Origin: Bacteroidota bacterium
Lineage (GTDB): Bacteria > Bacteroidota > Ignavibacteria > Ignavibacteriales > Ignavibacteriaceae
Assembly: GCA_021815365.1 (NCBI GenBank)
Contig: JAKAGZ010000005.1
Location: 38,078 to 102,077, forward strand
Length of the DNA stretch: 64,000 nucleotides
Direction of reading: 5' to 3'
A program made the position numbers and the translations under genes. Shown piece by piece: positions 24,852 through 34,534 of the stretch (positions are counted from its first letter, which is position 1; the number at the start of each line of letters is the position of its first letter). The notes under the pieces were generated by a model. It was not told where the DNA came from and searched no databases. It saw only the letters and a program-made list of their open reading frames with translations.

Positions 24852-26105
24852 ATGAAAAACTTAAATACATTTTTGGGGGTTCTTTTGTTTACTTTTATAG
24901 CAATTATGTTATCCACACCTCTTTATTCAATGCCAAACTTTGCCAGAAAATATAATATGGGTTGCAGCAGCTGCCACGCGCCAATTCCTAAATTAAACGA
25001 GTTCGGATTTAAATTTAGAGCTGCAGGGTTTAGATTGCCTGATGAAATAGGCAAAGATATAACTACAGAGAATTTAGGCGATTACTTTGCAGGAAGAATA
25101 CAGTCCCGGTATGATTTAGCACGTTCCGAGTCACCTACCGGAATAGTTACTAACACAAATCAATTTACATTTGCAGAAATCACACTTTATCCTGCAACTG
25201 GTGCTTATGGCAAATATTTATCTTCACTTATTGAGATGTCGTTTCTTCCAGATGAAGCTGCAGAAATAGAAAATGGATATGTAAAAGTTTCCTTTGGAAA
25301 AGAAAAACAATATTTTACTGCAAAGGCTGGGATATTTCACCCGTTTGAAGGTTATGGTGCTTCTGATAGACCACTCGGATTAAGCAGGCCATTGTTCCAA
25401 ACCACAACAGCAAATTTCAATCAATCAACTGCATTTAAACCATGGGGATACGATCAAACAGGAATAGAATTAGGATATTCTATCAATAATACATTTATCA
25501 GAGCTACTATTTTTAATGGTATAGTAGGTACTACAGGAAAACCTGCACAAGGTGGAGCATTAAATAAAGCTAAGACAGATCTATCCTACAACGACAAAGA
25601 CCTTCAGTTAACTATAACGCAAATATTAGCTGATAACGGTGGTGGAATTACTGGTTACTTTTATTCAGGAAAAGTTGATCTGAATACAGGGCTAACAGGC
25701 GGAACAGACCCAAAATTATTTCAAAATTCATTTACCAGATATGCCTTTTATGCCAGCTACCCATTTCAAAATGCTTTATTACTAGGCGGATATCAAAAAG
25801 GGCAGGATGATTCTTTTAATAAAACTTTGAAAACAAAGGGAGATACTTTTAACAGCAACGGATTTTTTGGTGAGCTAGATTATAAAGTTGATGAACCTAT
25901 TTGGTTAGGATTAAGATATGCTCAATTTACACCAGCAGAAAATATTAGTAATAATAAAATAAATAATGTAACAGGAATTGTTAATTATTCTTTTGATAAT
26001 GGATTACAACTAATTGGTGAATATAATTATAAATCATCGGAAAAAGGAGTGAACCTGACTCAGAAAGATAATTCATTCCAATTAAGAATAATTTATATCT
26101 ACTAA
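24852..26105 (+). CDS. Outer-membrane barrel with one N-terminal c-type heme site
   Basis: A 417-residue exported protein. The signal peptide (about 1-26) is followed by PNFARKYNMGCSSCHAPIPK, which has a single CxxCH heme motif (C38, C41, H42). From about residue 75 on the protein is a string of amphipathic beta-strands (LQLTITQILADNGGGITGYF, FTRYAFYASYPFQNALLLGG) ending in LRIIYIY, as in porins. A family with this arrangement occurs in anaerobic and metal- or nitrogen-respiring bacteria. Its role is probably electron transfer or transport at the outer membrane, but neither substrate nor partner is known. It is a single gene with its own terminator. Confidence 0.78.
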   Translation: MKNLNTFLGVLLFTFIAIMLSTPLYSMPNFARKYNMGCSSCHAPIPKLNEFGFKFRAAGFRLPDEIGKDITTENLGDYFAGRIQSRYDLARSESPTGIVTNTNQFTFAEITLYPATGAYGKYLSSLIEMSFLPDEAAEIENGYVKVSFGKEKQYFTAKAGIFHPFEGYGASDRPLGLSRPLFQTTTANFNQSTAFKPWGYDQTGIELGYSINNTFIRATIFNGIVGTTGKPAQGGALNKAKTDLSYNDKDLQLTITQILADNGGGITGYFYSGKVDLNTGLTGGTDPKLFQNSFTRYAFYASYPFQNALLLGGYQKGQDDSFNKTLKTKGDTFNSNGFFGELDYKVDEPIWLGLRYAQFTPAENISNNKINNVTGIVNYSFDNGLQLIGEYNYKSSEKGVNLTQKDNSFQLRIIYIY

Positions 26106-26129
26106 TAATTTCTTTTCATATTATTCCCT

Positions 26130-26167
26130 AACCTACGTGGTTGAAATAATTACGTAGGTTTTTTTAT
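26130..26167 (+). terminator. Rho-independent terminator after the monoheme barrel gene
   Basis: Perfect 9-bp stem AACCTACGT / ACGTAGGTT (26130-26138 and 26152-26160) with a 13-base loop, followed directly by TTTTT. It lies 25 bases past the stop codon. Confidence 0.85.
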
Positions 26168-26244
26168 ATAATGATTTTACATAAATTTTAAAAAATGAAT
26201 ATATTTAAGTTATGTATATTAAATCTTAAAGGAATTAATTCAGA

Positions 26245-26982
26245 ATGAAAAAAATAATTTATGGGATTTTTGCATTGGCAGTCTTGGCCTTCCTGGCTTA
26301 TACTATCTGGAATCAAAAAAATACGAAAACTGAATCCACAACCGAAGGGCAGGTTGAGAATACATCACCTGTAATGCACACCGTGACGGTTAAAGATTTT
26401 CTCAACACATCAAATTATACTTATATAAAAGTCGCAGAGAATAACCAGGAATATTGGATCGCCGTGAACAAGATGGAAACGAAAAAAGGTGAAACTCTTT
26501 ACTTTTCAAAAAGCCTGGAGATGAAAGATTTTCACAGCAAAGAATTGAACAGAACGTTTGACAAAATTTTATTTGTTGAAGGGATTACAGCTTCACCAGA
26601 TCAGCAGGCGACTGAATTTGTACACCCGCAAATGGCACCTACGCCGGAATCAAAACAAAAAATTGAACCTTACCCGGGCGGGAAAACAGTAAAAGATATT
26701 TTTGCAAATCAAAAAACTTTGAATGGAAAGGTAGTCAGAATCAGAGGTGAAGTTGTAAAAGTAAATTCAGGAATTTTAGACAGAAACTGGATACACATAC
26801 AGGACGGAACAGATTACAATGGCAGTTATGACCTGCTGGTAACAAGCAAAGAAAATGTTAAAGCCGGAGATGTCGTTGCCTTTGAAGGAAGAATTGCAAC
26901 AAACAAAAATTTCGGCGGAGGTTATTCTTATCCCGTGATGATGGAAGATGGGAGAATTATAAAAGAGAACAAGAAATTATAG
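26245..26982 (+). CDS. Membrane-anchored OB-fold protein
   Basis: A 245-residue protein with a signal anchor at residues 4-21 and a low-complexity linker to about 42. Residues 45-115 form one beta domain (YTYIKVAENNQEYWIAVNK). Residues 148-240 form a second, OB-like domain (KTLNGKVVRIRGEVVKV, NWIHIQDGTDYNGSYDLLVTS, VVAFEGRIATNKNFGGG) of the kind seen in NrfJ-like periplasmic proteins. It follows the monoheme barrel gene, but a terminator separates them. The ligand is not known. Confidence 0.72.
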   Translation: MKKIIYGIFALAVLAFLAYTIWNQKNTKTESTTEGQVENTSPVMHTVTVKDFLNTSNYTYIKVAENNQEYWIAVNKMETKKGETLYFSKSLEMKDFHSKELNRTFDKILFVEGITASPDQQATEFVHPQMAPTPESKQKIEPYPGGKTVKDIFANQKTLNGKVVRIRGEVVKVNSGILDRNWIHIQDGTDYNGSYDLLVTSKENVKAGDVVAFEGRIATNKNFGGGYSYPVMMEDGRIIKENKKL

Positions 26983-27237
26983 CCTGAAGCAAAATACATT
27001 TGACAAGGGAGTGATTAGAGAGGGTTCAGAAATACAGTAAAAACACAAACCCATCCCCCCCTTCCCTTAAAAAGTGAAGGGCTTACCAGTAGTGATCACT
27101 TCGTGATTTGTAGAATTAACTTTAACATTATATTATTGTCAATTGATTGCAAGATAGTCTCGAAAGTTTTCGGGAAAAAAAATGAATTAAAATTAGGTTG
27201 ACGCCAATGCTTGCAAGCTGGATTTTAAACTACTGGA
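26983..27237. other. Intergenic region between convergent genes
   Basis: 255 bases with no gene seen. At 27049-27090 a run of C followed by TTCCC...GAAGGG resembles the GC-rich hairpin near 10.1 kb, and GATCACTTCGTGATT near 27095-27110 is a short palindrome. No clear terminator with a T-run was found for either neighbour. Confidence 0.4.
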
Positions 27238-29490
27238 CTAACTTTTATTATGTGCATCAACTACAGCTATTGCTGTAACATTTATTATATCTTCAACCGA
27301 AGCACCTCTTTGCAAAACGTGAATCGGTTTTTTCATTCCCATTAATATCGGACCAATAACGGTTGCCTCACCGATCCTTGCCAATAATTTATATGCAATG
27401 TTACCGGAATTAAGATCCGGGAAAACTAAAACATTAGCTTTCGCTTTTAATGAACTGAAGGGAAAATCCTGTTCTATAATCTGGTGAACAACGGCAGTAT
27501 CAGCCTGCATCTCTCCGTCAAGTATTATATCAGGTCTTTGTGTTTTTGCAATTTCTACTGCCCTTTTAACCTTTAATGTTTGCGGATGTACTGAACTGCC
27601 AAAGTTACTGAACGAAAGCATTGCAACTCTTGGTTCAATATCAAATTCTTTAACTGTATCGGCAGCCGAGATAGCAATTTCAGCAAGCTCTTCAGAAGTA
27701 GGGTCTATGTTCACGGTACAGTCAGTAAAAAAGTAAACATCTTTTTTAGCAACAACAATATAAATTCCTGAGACAACATTGAACCCATCTCTGACACCGA
27801 CACACTGAAGCGCCGGCTTGATCGTATTCGGGTAATGAGTTGTTAACCCGCTTATCATTGCATCAGCATCTCCCATTTTTACCATCATTGAACCAAAATA
27901 AACCCGTTTACAAATTAATTGTTTTGCTTCGCGCATCGTCATACCTTTCCGTTGACGCGCCTGGTAGAAATTATCTGCATATTTTTCTTTCAGACTGCTG
28001 TTTACCGGCTCGATAATTTCAAATTCATTTTTATCATAACCCAATTCTTCAATTTTTCTGACAATCAAATTTTCATCACCCAACAAAATCGGCTTAGCAA
28101 TATCTTCATTTATCACAGACTGAGCAGCGCGGATAATAGTTTCTTCTTCGCCTTCAGGATAAACAACTCTTTTCGGGTTCTTCTTTGCTTTCTGAATTAT
28201 TCCTCTAATAACCTCTTTCGACAGCCCAAGTCTTTCTTTCAACTCTTCTTTATAGGCATCCCAATCAGTCATCTTTATTCTTGCTACGCCTGAATCAATT
28301 GCAGCTTTCGCAACAGCGGGTGCAACATGCCAAAGTACTCTGGGATCAAATGGTTTAGGAATAATGTAATTTCTACCGAATGAAAATTCTTCCCCGCCAT
28401 AAGCTTTTAAAACCATTTCAGGAACTTTTTCTTTTGCAAGTTCAGCCAATGCACGGACGGCAGCCATTTTCATCTCTTCATTTATTGCTGATGCTCTGAC
28501 ATCCAGCGCACCCCTGAAAATAAATGGAAATCCCAGAACATTATTAACCTGGTTGGGATAATCGCTCCTGCCTGTTGCCATTATAATATCGTCCCTTACG
28601 GACACAGCATCCTCATACATAATTTCAGGATCAGGATTTGCCATTGCAAAAACTATCGGGTCCGGTGCCATTAATTTTATCATTTCCTTGCTGACCACTC
28701 CACCGACTGAAAGTCCGATAAATACATCAGCACCTTTAAATCCTTCAAGTAAAGAACCGTGATCTTTTTCACTCGCAAAAATTAATTTGTATTTATTTAA
28801 ATCTGTCCGCCCTCTGTGAATGCAGCCTTTTGAATCATACATTATAATATTTTCTTTTTTAGCCCCTGCACTTACATAAAGATTGCAGCAGGAAATTGCA
28901 GCAGCGCCGGCACCGTTAACTACAATTTTAAGCTCACTCATTTTTTTCCCTGCTAACTCAGCAGCATTGATCAATGCAGCGCAGGAAATGATCGCTGTTC
29001 CGTGCTGGTCATCGTGAAAGACCGGAATATTCATTGTGGCTTTCAATGTTTCTTCGATCTCAAAACATTCAGGCGCTTTAATATCTTCAAGATTAATGCC
29101 GCCGAAAGTAGGTTCGAGCAATTGTACTGTTCTAATTATTTCCTTTGCATCTTTGGTTTTTAATTCGATGTCAAACACATCAATATCAGCAAACCTTTTA
29201 AACAGAACGCCTTTGCCTTCCATTACAGGTTTGCCGGCGCTGGGTCCAATGTCTCCAAGTCCCAGGACGGCAGTACCATTTGATACAACTGCAACCAAAT
29301 TACTTTTTGCAGTATAGTTGTAAACTAAATCTTCATTTTGTGCAATCTCAAGACATGGTTCAGCTACGCCAGGAGTATAAGCCAGTGATAAATCTCTGGA
29401 AGTAAGGCATGGTTTTGTAGGGATTACTTCTATCTTCCCCTTCCGAGGTGAGCTGTGATAATCGAGCGCCTCTTGTTTGTTTAATTTCAT
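27238..29490 (-). CDS. maeB: NADP-dependent malic enzyme with phosphotransacetylase-like C-domain
   Basis: Oxidative decarboxylation of malate to pyruvate, supplying NADPH. At 750 residues it is the hybrid MaeB form. The malic-enzyme part covers about 1-415, with the family core [20 protein letters not shown] and the NAD(P) fold around [13 protein letters not shown] phosphotransacetylase-like domain covers about 430-745 ([34 protein letters not shown]). In known MaeB enzymes this tail is regulatory, binding acetyl-CoA, and is catalytically inactive. It is transcribed alone. Confidence 0.95.
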   Translation of the reverse strand: MKLNKQEALDYHSSPRKGKIEVIPTKPCLTSRDLSLAYTPGVAEPCLEIAQNEDLVYNYTAKSNLVAVVSNGTAVLGLGDIGPSAGKPVMEGKGVLFKRFADIDVFDIELKTKDAKEIIRTVQLLEPTFGGINLEDIKAPECFEIEETLKATMNIPVFHDDQHGTAIISCAALINAAELAGKKMSELKIVVNGAGAAAISCCNLYVSAGAKKENIIMYDSKGCIHRGRTDLNKYKLIFASEKDHGSLLEGFKGADVFIGLSVGGVVSKEMIKLMAPDPIVFAMANPDPEIMYEDAVSVRDDIIMATGRSDYPNQVNNVLGFPFIFRGALDVRASAINEEMKMAAVRALAELAKEKVPEMVLKAYGGEEFSFGRNYIIPKPFDPRVLWHVAPAVAKAAIDSGVARIKMTDWDAYKEELKERLGLSKEVIRGIIQKAKKNPKRVVYPEGEEETIIRAAQSVINEDIAKPILLGDENLIVRKIEELGYDKNEFEIIEPVNSSLKEKYADNFYQARQRKGMTMREAKQLICKRVYFGSMMVKMGDADAMISGLTTHYPNTIKPALQCVGVRDGFNVVSGIYIVVAKKDVYFFTDCTVNIDPTSEELAEIAISAADTVKEFDIEPRVAMLSFSNFGSSVHPQTLKVKRAVEIAKTQRPDIILDGEMQADTAVVHQIIEQDFPFSSLKAKANVLVFPDLNSGNIAYKLLARIGEATVIGPILMGMKKPIHVLQRGASVEDIINVTAIAVVDAHNKS

Positions 29491-29710
29491 TTTTTCTCCT
29501 AAGTAAAATCAGATTATCTTTTATGTAGAAATATTTTACTATAAAATATGCCATAAAGCATACCACTAAAATAAATATTTTTTACTTGTGATTTGGGAAG
29601 GCAACATTTCATTTCTTACTAAAAACAAACATTGACAGTTAAAAGAATAATGCGTTGCAGTTCTGAATTCTTTAGAATGAAAAACTATTATTGATAATAG
29701 GAAATAAAAA

Positions 29711-29738
29711 TGCGGTGCCGGAGGAAGCCTGCACCGCA
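29711..29738 (-). terminator. Rho-independent terminator of the DUF6600 gene
   Basis: Perfect 8-bp stem TGCGGTGC / GCACCGCA (29711-29718 and 29731-29738) with a 12-base loop. On the minus strand it is followed by TTTTTATTT. It lies about 35 bases after the stop of the gene at 29773-30972. Confidence 0.8.
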
Positions 29739-29772
29739 TCAGTGTGAGTATAGATAATGAGTCGGGGGCAAT

Positions 29773-30972
29773 CTACCTTATTCTACCTCGTCTATCTCTG
29801 TTTTCATTCCTGCTGTGTTCGTTACCCCGATTATTACCGTTTCGCTCAAACTGCCTGCTGCCCCTGTTAATTTCGGGTCTTTGCCCGATTCTACCCTGCC
29901 TTAAAAAAGGATTTTCATTACCACCCCTGTCATTTGACCTGTTATTATTAAACTCAGGCTTGTTATTTCTTTCTTTGTTAAATTCCTTTCGCGGTAAAAA
30001 ATTCTCGTCATTATTTCCATTACCTTGCCTTTCTCTGAGCAACCCTTCTCTCCTGTTACCGAAATTTTCACGATCCCCGGTTCTCACATCTTTTCTGAAA
30101 TTTCCATTTCTGTTTTCAAAAGTTTCTCTTCCCCCGATACCAATTCTTGAAAAATCCAGGGATGATCTTTTGTCTGATCTTTTTATAGTTCTTTCATTAA
30201 CATTTTCTCTGCTGAGTTTATCTCTTTCGATATAAAAGGATCTTACACGGTCTGAATTTCTTCCATTTTGATTTCTTATTTCACGCGGGTCGCTTACTCT
30301 TTCGATCACACGTTCACGAATATTCTGACCGCTTCTTTTTCTAACGAAATCAATATCAACTCCGCGATTAATTACGTGTCCATCAGAGTAACCGTAATTT
30401 GTTCTGTATCTTGTTCTCTCATAAAATCTCTGAACATGTGCTGAGGGAACAAAATAATTATAAACATAAGGGTCGCAAATATGTCTGTACCTTACGAAAT
30501 GCCATTGATAATAAGGCAAATAATAATCTGTTGTAAAGTGAATACCGATGCTGATCGAAAAAGATGCGTACGGCGGCAGCGGCGCCCATCCGATATAATC
30601 GTCATCGTATCTCCATTCGACCCATGCTGGCGCCCACTGATTGTCCGGGATCCATATCCATCCATAATAATCGTCATAGTACCATCTGCCGTAATGATAT
30701 GTTATATATCCAAATGGTTCGTAAGATTGCCAATACCAGCCGTCATCTGTCCATATCCAATGACCATTCCTGTACGGTGCCCATCCGTAACCAACGTGTG
30801 CAGGGCGCCATACAGTAACTCCCCCGCTTATTTGAATCCAGCTTCCATAGGGTGAGAGTGAAGAATAAAAATAAACACCGCCTTCAAATTGTGAAAATGC
30901 TTTGGCATTGATATTTTTAGTAAAAAAAATTCCCGCACTTAATATTACCAGAAGAATTATTATGCGTTTCAT
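29773..30972 (-). CDS. Exported DUF6600 protein with Trp/Tyr-rich repeats and Arg/Asn-rich tail
   Basis: About 399 residues. The ATG at 30972 is preferred over one at 30984 because GAGGT sits five bases ahead of it. After a signal peptide (about 1-24) come tandem aromatic repeats, such as APYRNGHWIWTDDGWYWQ, ITYHYGRWYYDDYYGWIW and VEWRYDDDYIGWAPLPPYA, typical of DUF6600 proteins of the envelope. From about residue 205 the protein becomes highly basic and low in complexity, rich in Arg, Asn and Gly (NRGSRQFERNGNNRGNEHSR), likely disordered and able to bind polyanions. The function is unknown. Confidence 0.8.
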   Translation of the reverse strand: MKRIIILLVILSAGIFFTKNINAKAFSQFEGGVYFYSSLSPYGSWIQISGGVTVWRPAHVGYGWAPYRNGHWIWTDDGWYWQSYEPFGYITYHYGRWYYDDYYGWIWIPDNQWAPAWVEWRYDDDYIGWAPLPPYASFSISIGIHFTTDYYLPYYQWHFVRYRHICDPYVYNYFVPSAHVQRFYERTRYRTNYGYSDGHVINRGVDIDFVRKRSGQNIRERVIERVSDPREIRNQNGRNSDRVRSFYIERDKLSRENVNERTIKRSDKRSSLDFSRIGIGGRETFENRNGNFRKDVRTGDRENFGNRREGLLRERQGNGNNDENFLPRKEFNKERNNKPEFNNNRSNDRGGNENPFLRQGRIGQRPEINRGSRQFERNGNNRGNEHSRNENRDRRGRIR

Positions 30973-31114
30973 TACGTACCTCATTGGTTTTAAGAATAAT
31001 TGCCAATGATTGTGCCAAAGAATTTTATCTGAAAATTGTTAAAACAGGTGAACGGTAAGCTACCTATGTACATTTTAATGAACGGAAAGAACTATATTGT
31101 AGACATCAGAAAAA

Positions 31115-32254
31115 TCACCTTGAGATCTTTCTTTCCTTCCATGTAAAATTGCCAAAGAGACCGGAGATAGCGACAATAACGATGTAAGGTATGTGCAAGA
31201 TTTCTGCTAAAATAAACGGCTGCATAATTTCTTGCTCGAATAGCAGATTTGTCCCTCTTTTCAAAACTAAAAATTCTGCTGACGCCTTTAAGAAGAAAGT
31301 TATCAAGAATACGAACAGAAATTTCAGAGAGAAAAAAATTCCCACAAGCAATTCAATCGTCAAGCTTAAATAAAAGAAAAAGATGAGAACGAGTTTTAAT
31401 ATTAAAAGTTTATTTGCATAGAATAATCCTTTGCTTGCCCATCGTTTACGCTGCTGATAAAATTGTATTAAAGAATAATTTGGTGCTGTTTCTACAATAG
31501 CTTTTTTATCGGTGCAAAATCTTATTTCATATTTTGTTTCTTTCCATATTTTCTGCATTAACAATTCGTCATCACCTGAAGATAGATCTAACCGATCATT
31601 AAATCCTTTAACTTCCTCAAATACTTTCTTCCTGTAAGCAATATTTGCTGCATTGCAGATAGCGGGCTTATTTATTCCGATCAAACCTGCACCGGTAATT
31701 ACCAGCCCTGCAAATTCAATTTCCTGAAGTTTATTAAAAAGTTTTCCATTGTTTTTAAATTTAACAGGTCCGGAAATAAACGCAGTATCTACATCAAAAT
31801 AGTTCAAAAGTGAACTGAGCCAGTCTTTGCCGTAAATACAATCAGCATCAGTTGTGACTATTATTTCTCCTGCTGCATTTTCAATTCCGAATTTTATTGC
31901 TCTTTTCTTATGCGCGTTGGGTGAAAAGCTTTCGGGGACTGAAATTATTTTGACATTATCACCCTTCTTATTTCTTACAAGAACATCAACTGAATCATCG
32001 GTTGAAGAATCATTAACGTAGATAATTTCAAATTTTTCTTTAGGATAGTTCTGCTCTTCCAGTGTTCGCAGGTTTTCGGAAAGGTTCTCTCTCTCGTTCC
32101 TGAAAGGAATTATCACCGAAACATATTCATCAGGAATCCTGCAGCTATCTTTTTTTCTGAGCTTGCCCAGCCCTCTGAATATATCCGAAATGAAAAACAG
32201 GTAATAAGCTAAGAGAAAAGTAAAAATTACAGAAAGAATAATTTCAGACATCAT
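31115..32254 (-). CDS. Membrane glycosyltransferase, family 2
   Basis: A 379-residue processive-type GT2. N-terminal membrane helix (about 4-24), then the catalytic domain with VSVIIPFRNERENL, VNDSSTDDSVD, the metal-binding DAD (Asp136, Asp138) in TTDADCIYG, and QQRKRW at 267-272, the signature of processive enzymes. Three C-terminal helices follow. It overlaps the flippase-like gene upstream by 11 bases, so the two probably work together on an envelope glycan or glycolipid. The sugar is unknown. Confidence 0.9.
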   Translation of the reverse strand: MMSEIILSVIFTFLLAYYLFFISDIFRGLGKLRKKDSCRIPDEYVSVIIPFRNERENLSENLRTLEEQNYPKEKFEIIYVNDSSTDDSVDVLVRNKKGDNVKIISVPESFSPNAHKKRAIKFGIENAAGEIIVTTDADCIYGKDWLSSLLNYFDVDTAFISGPVKFKNNGKLFNKLQEIEFAGLVITGAGLIGINKPAICNAANIAYRKKVFEEVKGFNDRLDLSSGDDELLMQKIWKETKYEIRFCTDKKAIVETAPNYSLIQFYQQRKRWASKGLFYANKLLILKLVLIFFFYLSLTIELLVGIFFSLKFLFVFLITFFLKASAEFLVLKRGTNLLFEQEIMQPFILAEILHIPYIVIVAISGLFGNFTWKERKISR

Positions 32255-33224
32255 TTTTCTTCAATAATAAAATCACACCCGCAGCAGCAGGCATGAGTAC
32301 GTTGATAAGGAAAAGAAAAAATGCAGCATTAAATCCTACTGAGGCACTCTCTCCCATCATTTTTATAAAGAAGACTGAAGCTCCTTCCCGTATTCCAAGA
32401 TCAGCAATGGCTACAGGTGGAATAATTGTTTTCGCAAAGAAAACTAAAATCCCTGCCCAGATATAAGTAACAAAATTAAGCTGATGTGAAAATGCTGCTG
32501 CAAGCAAAATATATTGAAATGTAACACAAAAATAGAACAGCAATGAAATGAACATCAACTTAAATGATATTTTTTTGTCCATATTTTTTATGGCTGCAAG
32601 TTTTTCAGTCAGAGAGCGTATTTTTTCTGAGGAATAAAATTTTTCAAATATTGTGTCCTTCCACACTCCCGGATTAAGCAGCAGGTAAACAATAAAATAT
32701 GAAAGCACAAAAACGAAAATAAAAAGTGCTGCAGTTATAAAAATTGTTACGTGATAATAATAGTGGATAAATAAAATTGACGCTAAAGCTCCTGTAAACG
32801 AAATGACTACAAGAAAGTAAAATTTATCAATCAGGGTTGCGACAGTTACCAGCAGGAAAGGTTTATCTTTAAATAATATTGCTCTTCCGAAATATTCTCC
32901 AACCCTTGCCGGCGTAAATGAACCAGCCGAAAGTCCGTAGAAAAGAGAAATCCAAATTTTCTTTTTACTGCTTTCGCCCAGAATATTTTTACAAATGACT
33001 TCCCATTTCCAGTATTGTAAATAAACATTAAAGAGAGATAAAAATACCGCCAGAGATAAAAATAAAATATCAGCCCTGCTGAATGCAATTAAAATATCCT
33101 GCAAGTTGATCTGATTGATAATATATCTCAGTAGCAACACAGCGATCAGAATTTTGGCACATACTATAACAGCCCATTTGTATTTAATTAAAAAAGGGTT
33201 TGAAAAAATATTTTCTTTTTGCAT
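32244..33224 (-). CDS. Flippase-like integral membrane protein (UPF0104/LPG synthase TM family)
   Basis: A 326-residue protein with about eight membrane helices, belonging to the family that includes the membrane part of lysylphosphatidylglycerol synthase and AglD-type proteins. Characteristic pieces are LFYGLSAGSFTPARVGEYFGRA near residue 92-113, IPPVAIADLGIREGASVFF near 268-286 and the helix after it. Members act on or flip lipid-linked sugars in some systems; this role is inferred here from coupling to the GT2 gene (11-base overlap). Confidence 0.85.
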   Translation of the reverse strand: MQKENIFSNPFLIKYKWAVIVCAKILIAVLLLRYIINQINLQDILIAFSRADILFLSLAVFLSLFNVYLQYWKWEVICKNILGESSKKKIWISLFYGLSAGSFTPARVGEYFGRAILFKDKPFLLVTVATLIDKFYFLVVISFTGALASILFIHYYYHVTIFITAALFIFVFVLSYFIVYLLLNPGVWKDTIFEKFYSSEKIRSLTEKLAAIKNMDKKISFKLMFISLLFYFCVTFQYILLAAAFSHQLNFVTYIWAGILVFFAKTIIPPVAIADLGIREGASVFFIKMMGESASVGFNAAFFLFLINVLMPAAAGVILLLKKNDV

Positions 33225-33342
33225 ATAGATACTTTATCAATTACAATTAAAAAATCTCTTGATTCTTTAATCGGTAAAACGAACTCTATCCTACGAGGGT
33301 GAGTTCTTATGATTCAATATTTCAAATATATTCGATTAGGTT

Positions 33343-34359
33343 TTACTGTTCTATTTCCAGAATATTTATTTTTAATCCCTCAGTACAATTTGTACACATG
33401 TTCAACCCGCTTCTGTCATCAAGAACTCCCTGCCTGAACCGATAATATTCTTCAGATTTCCAAATATCTTTGAAAGTTCTGCCGTTCAATTTGCCAAGCT
33501 TGAACTGTGCATCTTTATCGAAGCAGCAGGGAACCACCTGACCATCCCACGTTATAACAGAAGTTCTCCATAAAGCAAAGCAATGATTTTTTAACCTGTT
33601 TTTTATTCGATACTTTCCGTCTTCAACAATGTACCTTCTGTATTTTTTATTCAAGGGAAGAAATTTAACTGCGTTCTCATACGAAGATATCTGCATCGTC
33701 TTAAATACCACTTTATCAACCCCAACGTCTTTTCCATATTTTAATACTTCATCAAGCTGATGTTCATTCTGCTTCATAACAATAAACTGAAATTCAACGA
33801 AGGGTTTACTTTTACCGAGTTCATTTCTCTTTCTGATTAAAGCTCTAAGACCTTTATCAGCCTGTTCGAATGTTCCGCCTACCCTGTACTTCTGGTAGCT
33901 TTCTTCATCAAGACCGTCAACTGAAAAAATTAATTTATCCGGAGCGTTTTCAACCACCACATCAACATTCTTATCTGTAACAAAATGCCCGTTAGTGCTG
34001 ATGCTTATATAAACATTCTGTGACTGTGCGTACTTTATCATTGCAGGAAGATTTTTGTTGATGTACGGCTCACCCTGGAAAAATAGCTGAACATAAAAGC
34101 CGGAATTTTTAACCTGGTTAATCCAGCTTTTGAAATCATCCAGCCTGAGCAGCCCAAGCGGTCGTGTTAATGTTCCCAATCCTGAAGGACATTCCGGACA
34201 TTGCAGGTTACAGTGATTAGTCGGTTCAATTGAATAAGATACCGGCATACCCCACACTATCGGCTTCCTGAAGATCCTTGATAATCCGAATGATGAAATA
34301 ATTTTTACAACGTTGAAGAACCGTTTTACAGTAAAATATTTAAGGAGATTGATTTCCAT
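33343..34359 (-). CDS. Radical SAM protein with SPASM-type C-terminus
   Basis: A 338-residue radical SAM enzyme. The 4Fe-4S cluster motif is C50-x3-C54-x2-C57 (NHCNLQCPECPSG). IYISISTNGHFV and LIFSVDGLDEESYQKYRVGG are conserved barrel strands. The C-terminal part has VVPCCFDKD and a C322-x2-C325 pair, fitting a SPASM auxiliary-cluster domain. No precursor peptide gene is visible nearby. The two upstream-oriented envelope genes suggest a lipid or glycan modification, but the substrate is not predictable. Confidence 0.88.
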   Translation of the reverse strand: MEINLLKYFTVKRFFNVVKIISSFGLSRIFRKPIVWGMPVSYSIEPTNHCNLQCPECPSGLGTLTRPLGLLRLDDFKSWINQVKNSGFYVQLFFQGEPYINKNLPAMIKYAQSQNVYISISTNGHFVTDKNVDVVVENAPDKLIFSVDGLDEESYQKYRVGGTFEQADKGLRALIRKRNELGKSKPFVEFQFIVMKQNEHQLDEVLKYGKDVGVDKVVFKTMQISSYENAVKFLPLNKKYRRYIVEDGKYRIKNRLKNHCFALWRTSVITWDGQVVPCCFDKDAQFKLGKLNGRTFKDIWKSEEYYRFRQGVLDDRSGLNMCTNCTEGLKINILEIEQ

Positions 34360-34534
34360 TTTTTCTTTTTCGAAACAGATATAATAACGTTGTAAAGATA
34401 CAACAAATTTATTCGATGGCAGTACTTAGCATACTTTTTATTTTTGTCTTTGTGTAAAACTAAAGATGTGAAAACCTTTAATGCAAGTTTTGTATGAAAA
34501 AAATCAAGAGAAATCGAAGGTTATTTAATCAAAA

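Noticed and set aside
30360..30860. Plus-strand frames opposite the DUF6600 gene with repetitive composition
   Set aside because: They are antisense images of the aromatic repeats of the real gene, with no ribosome binding site or family likeness.
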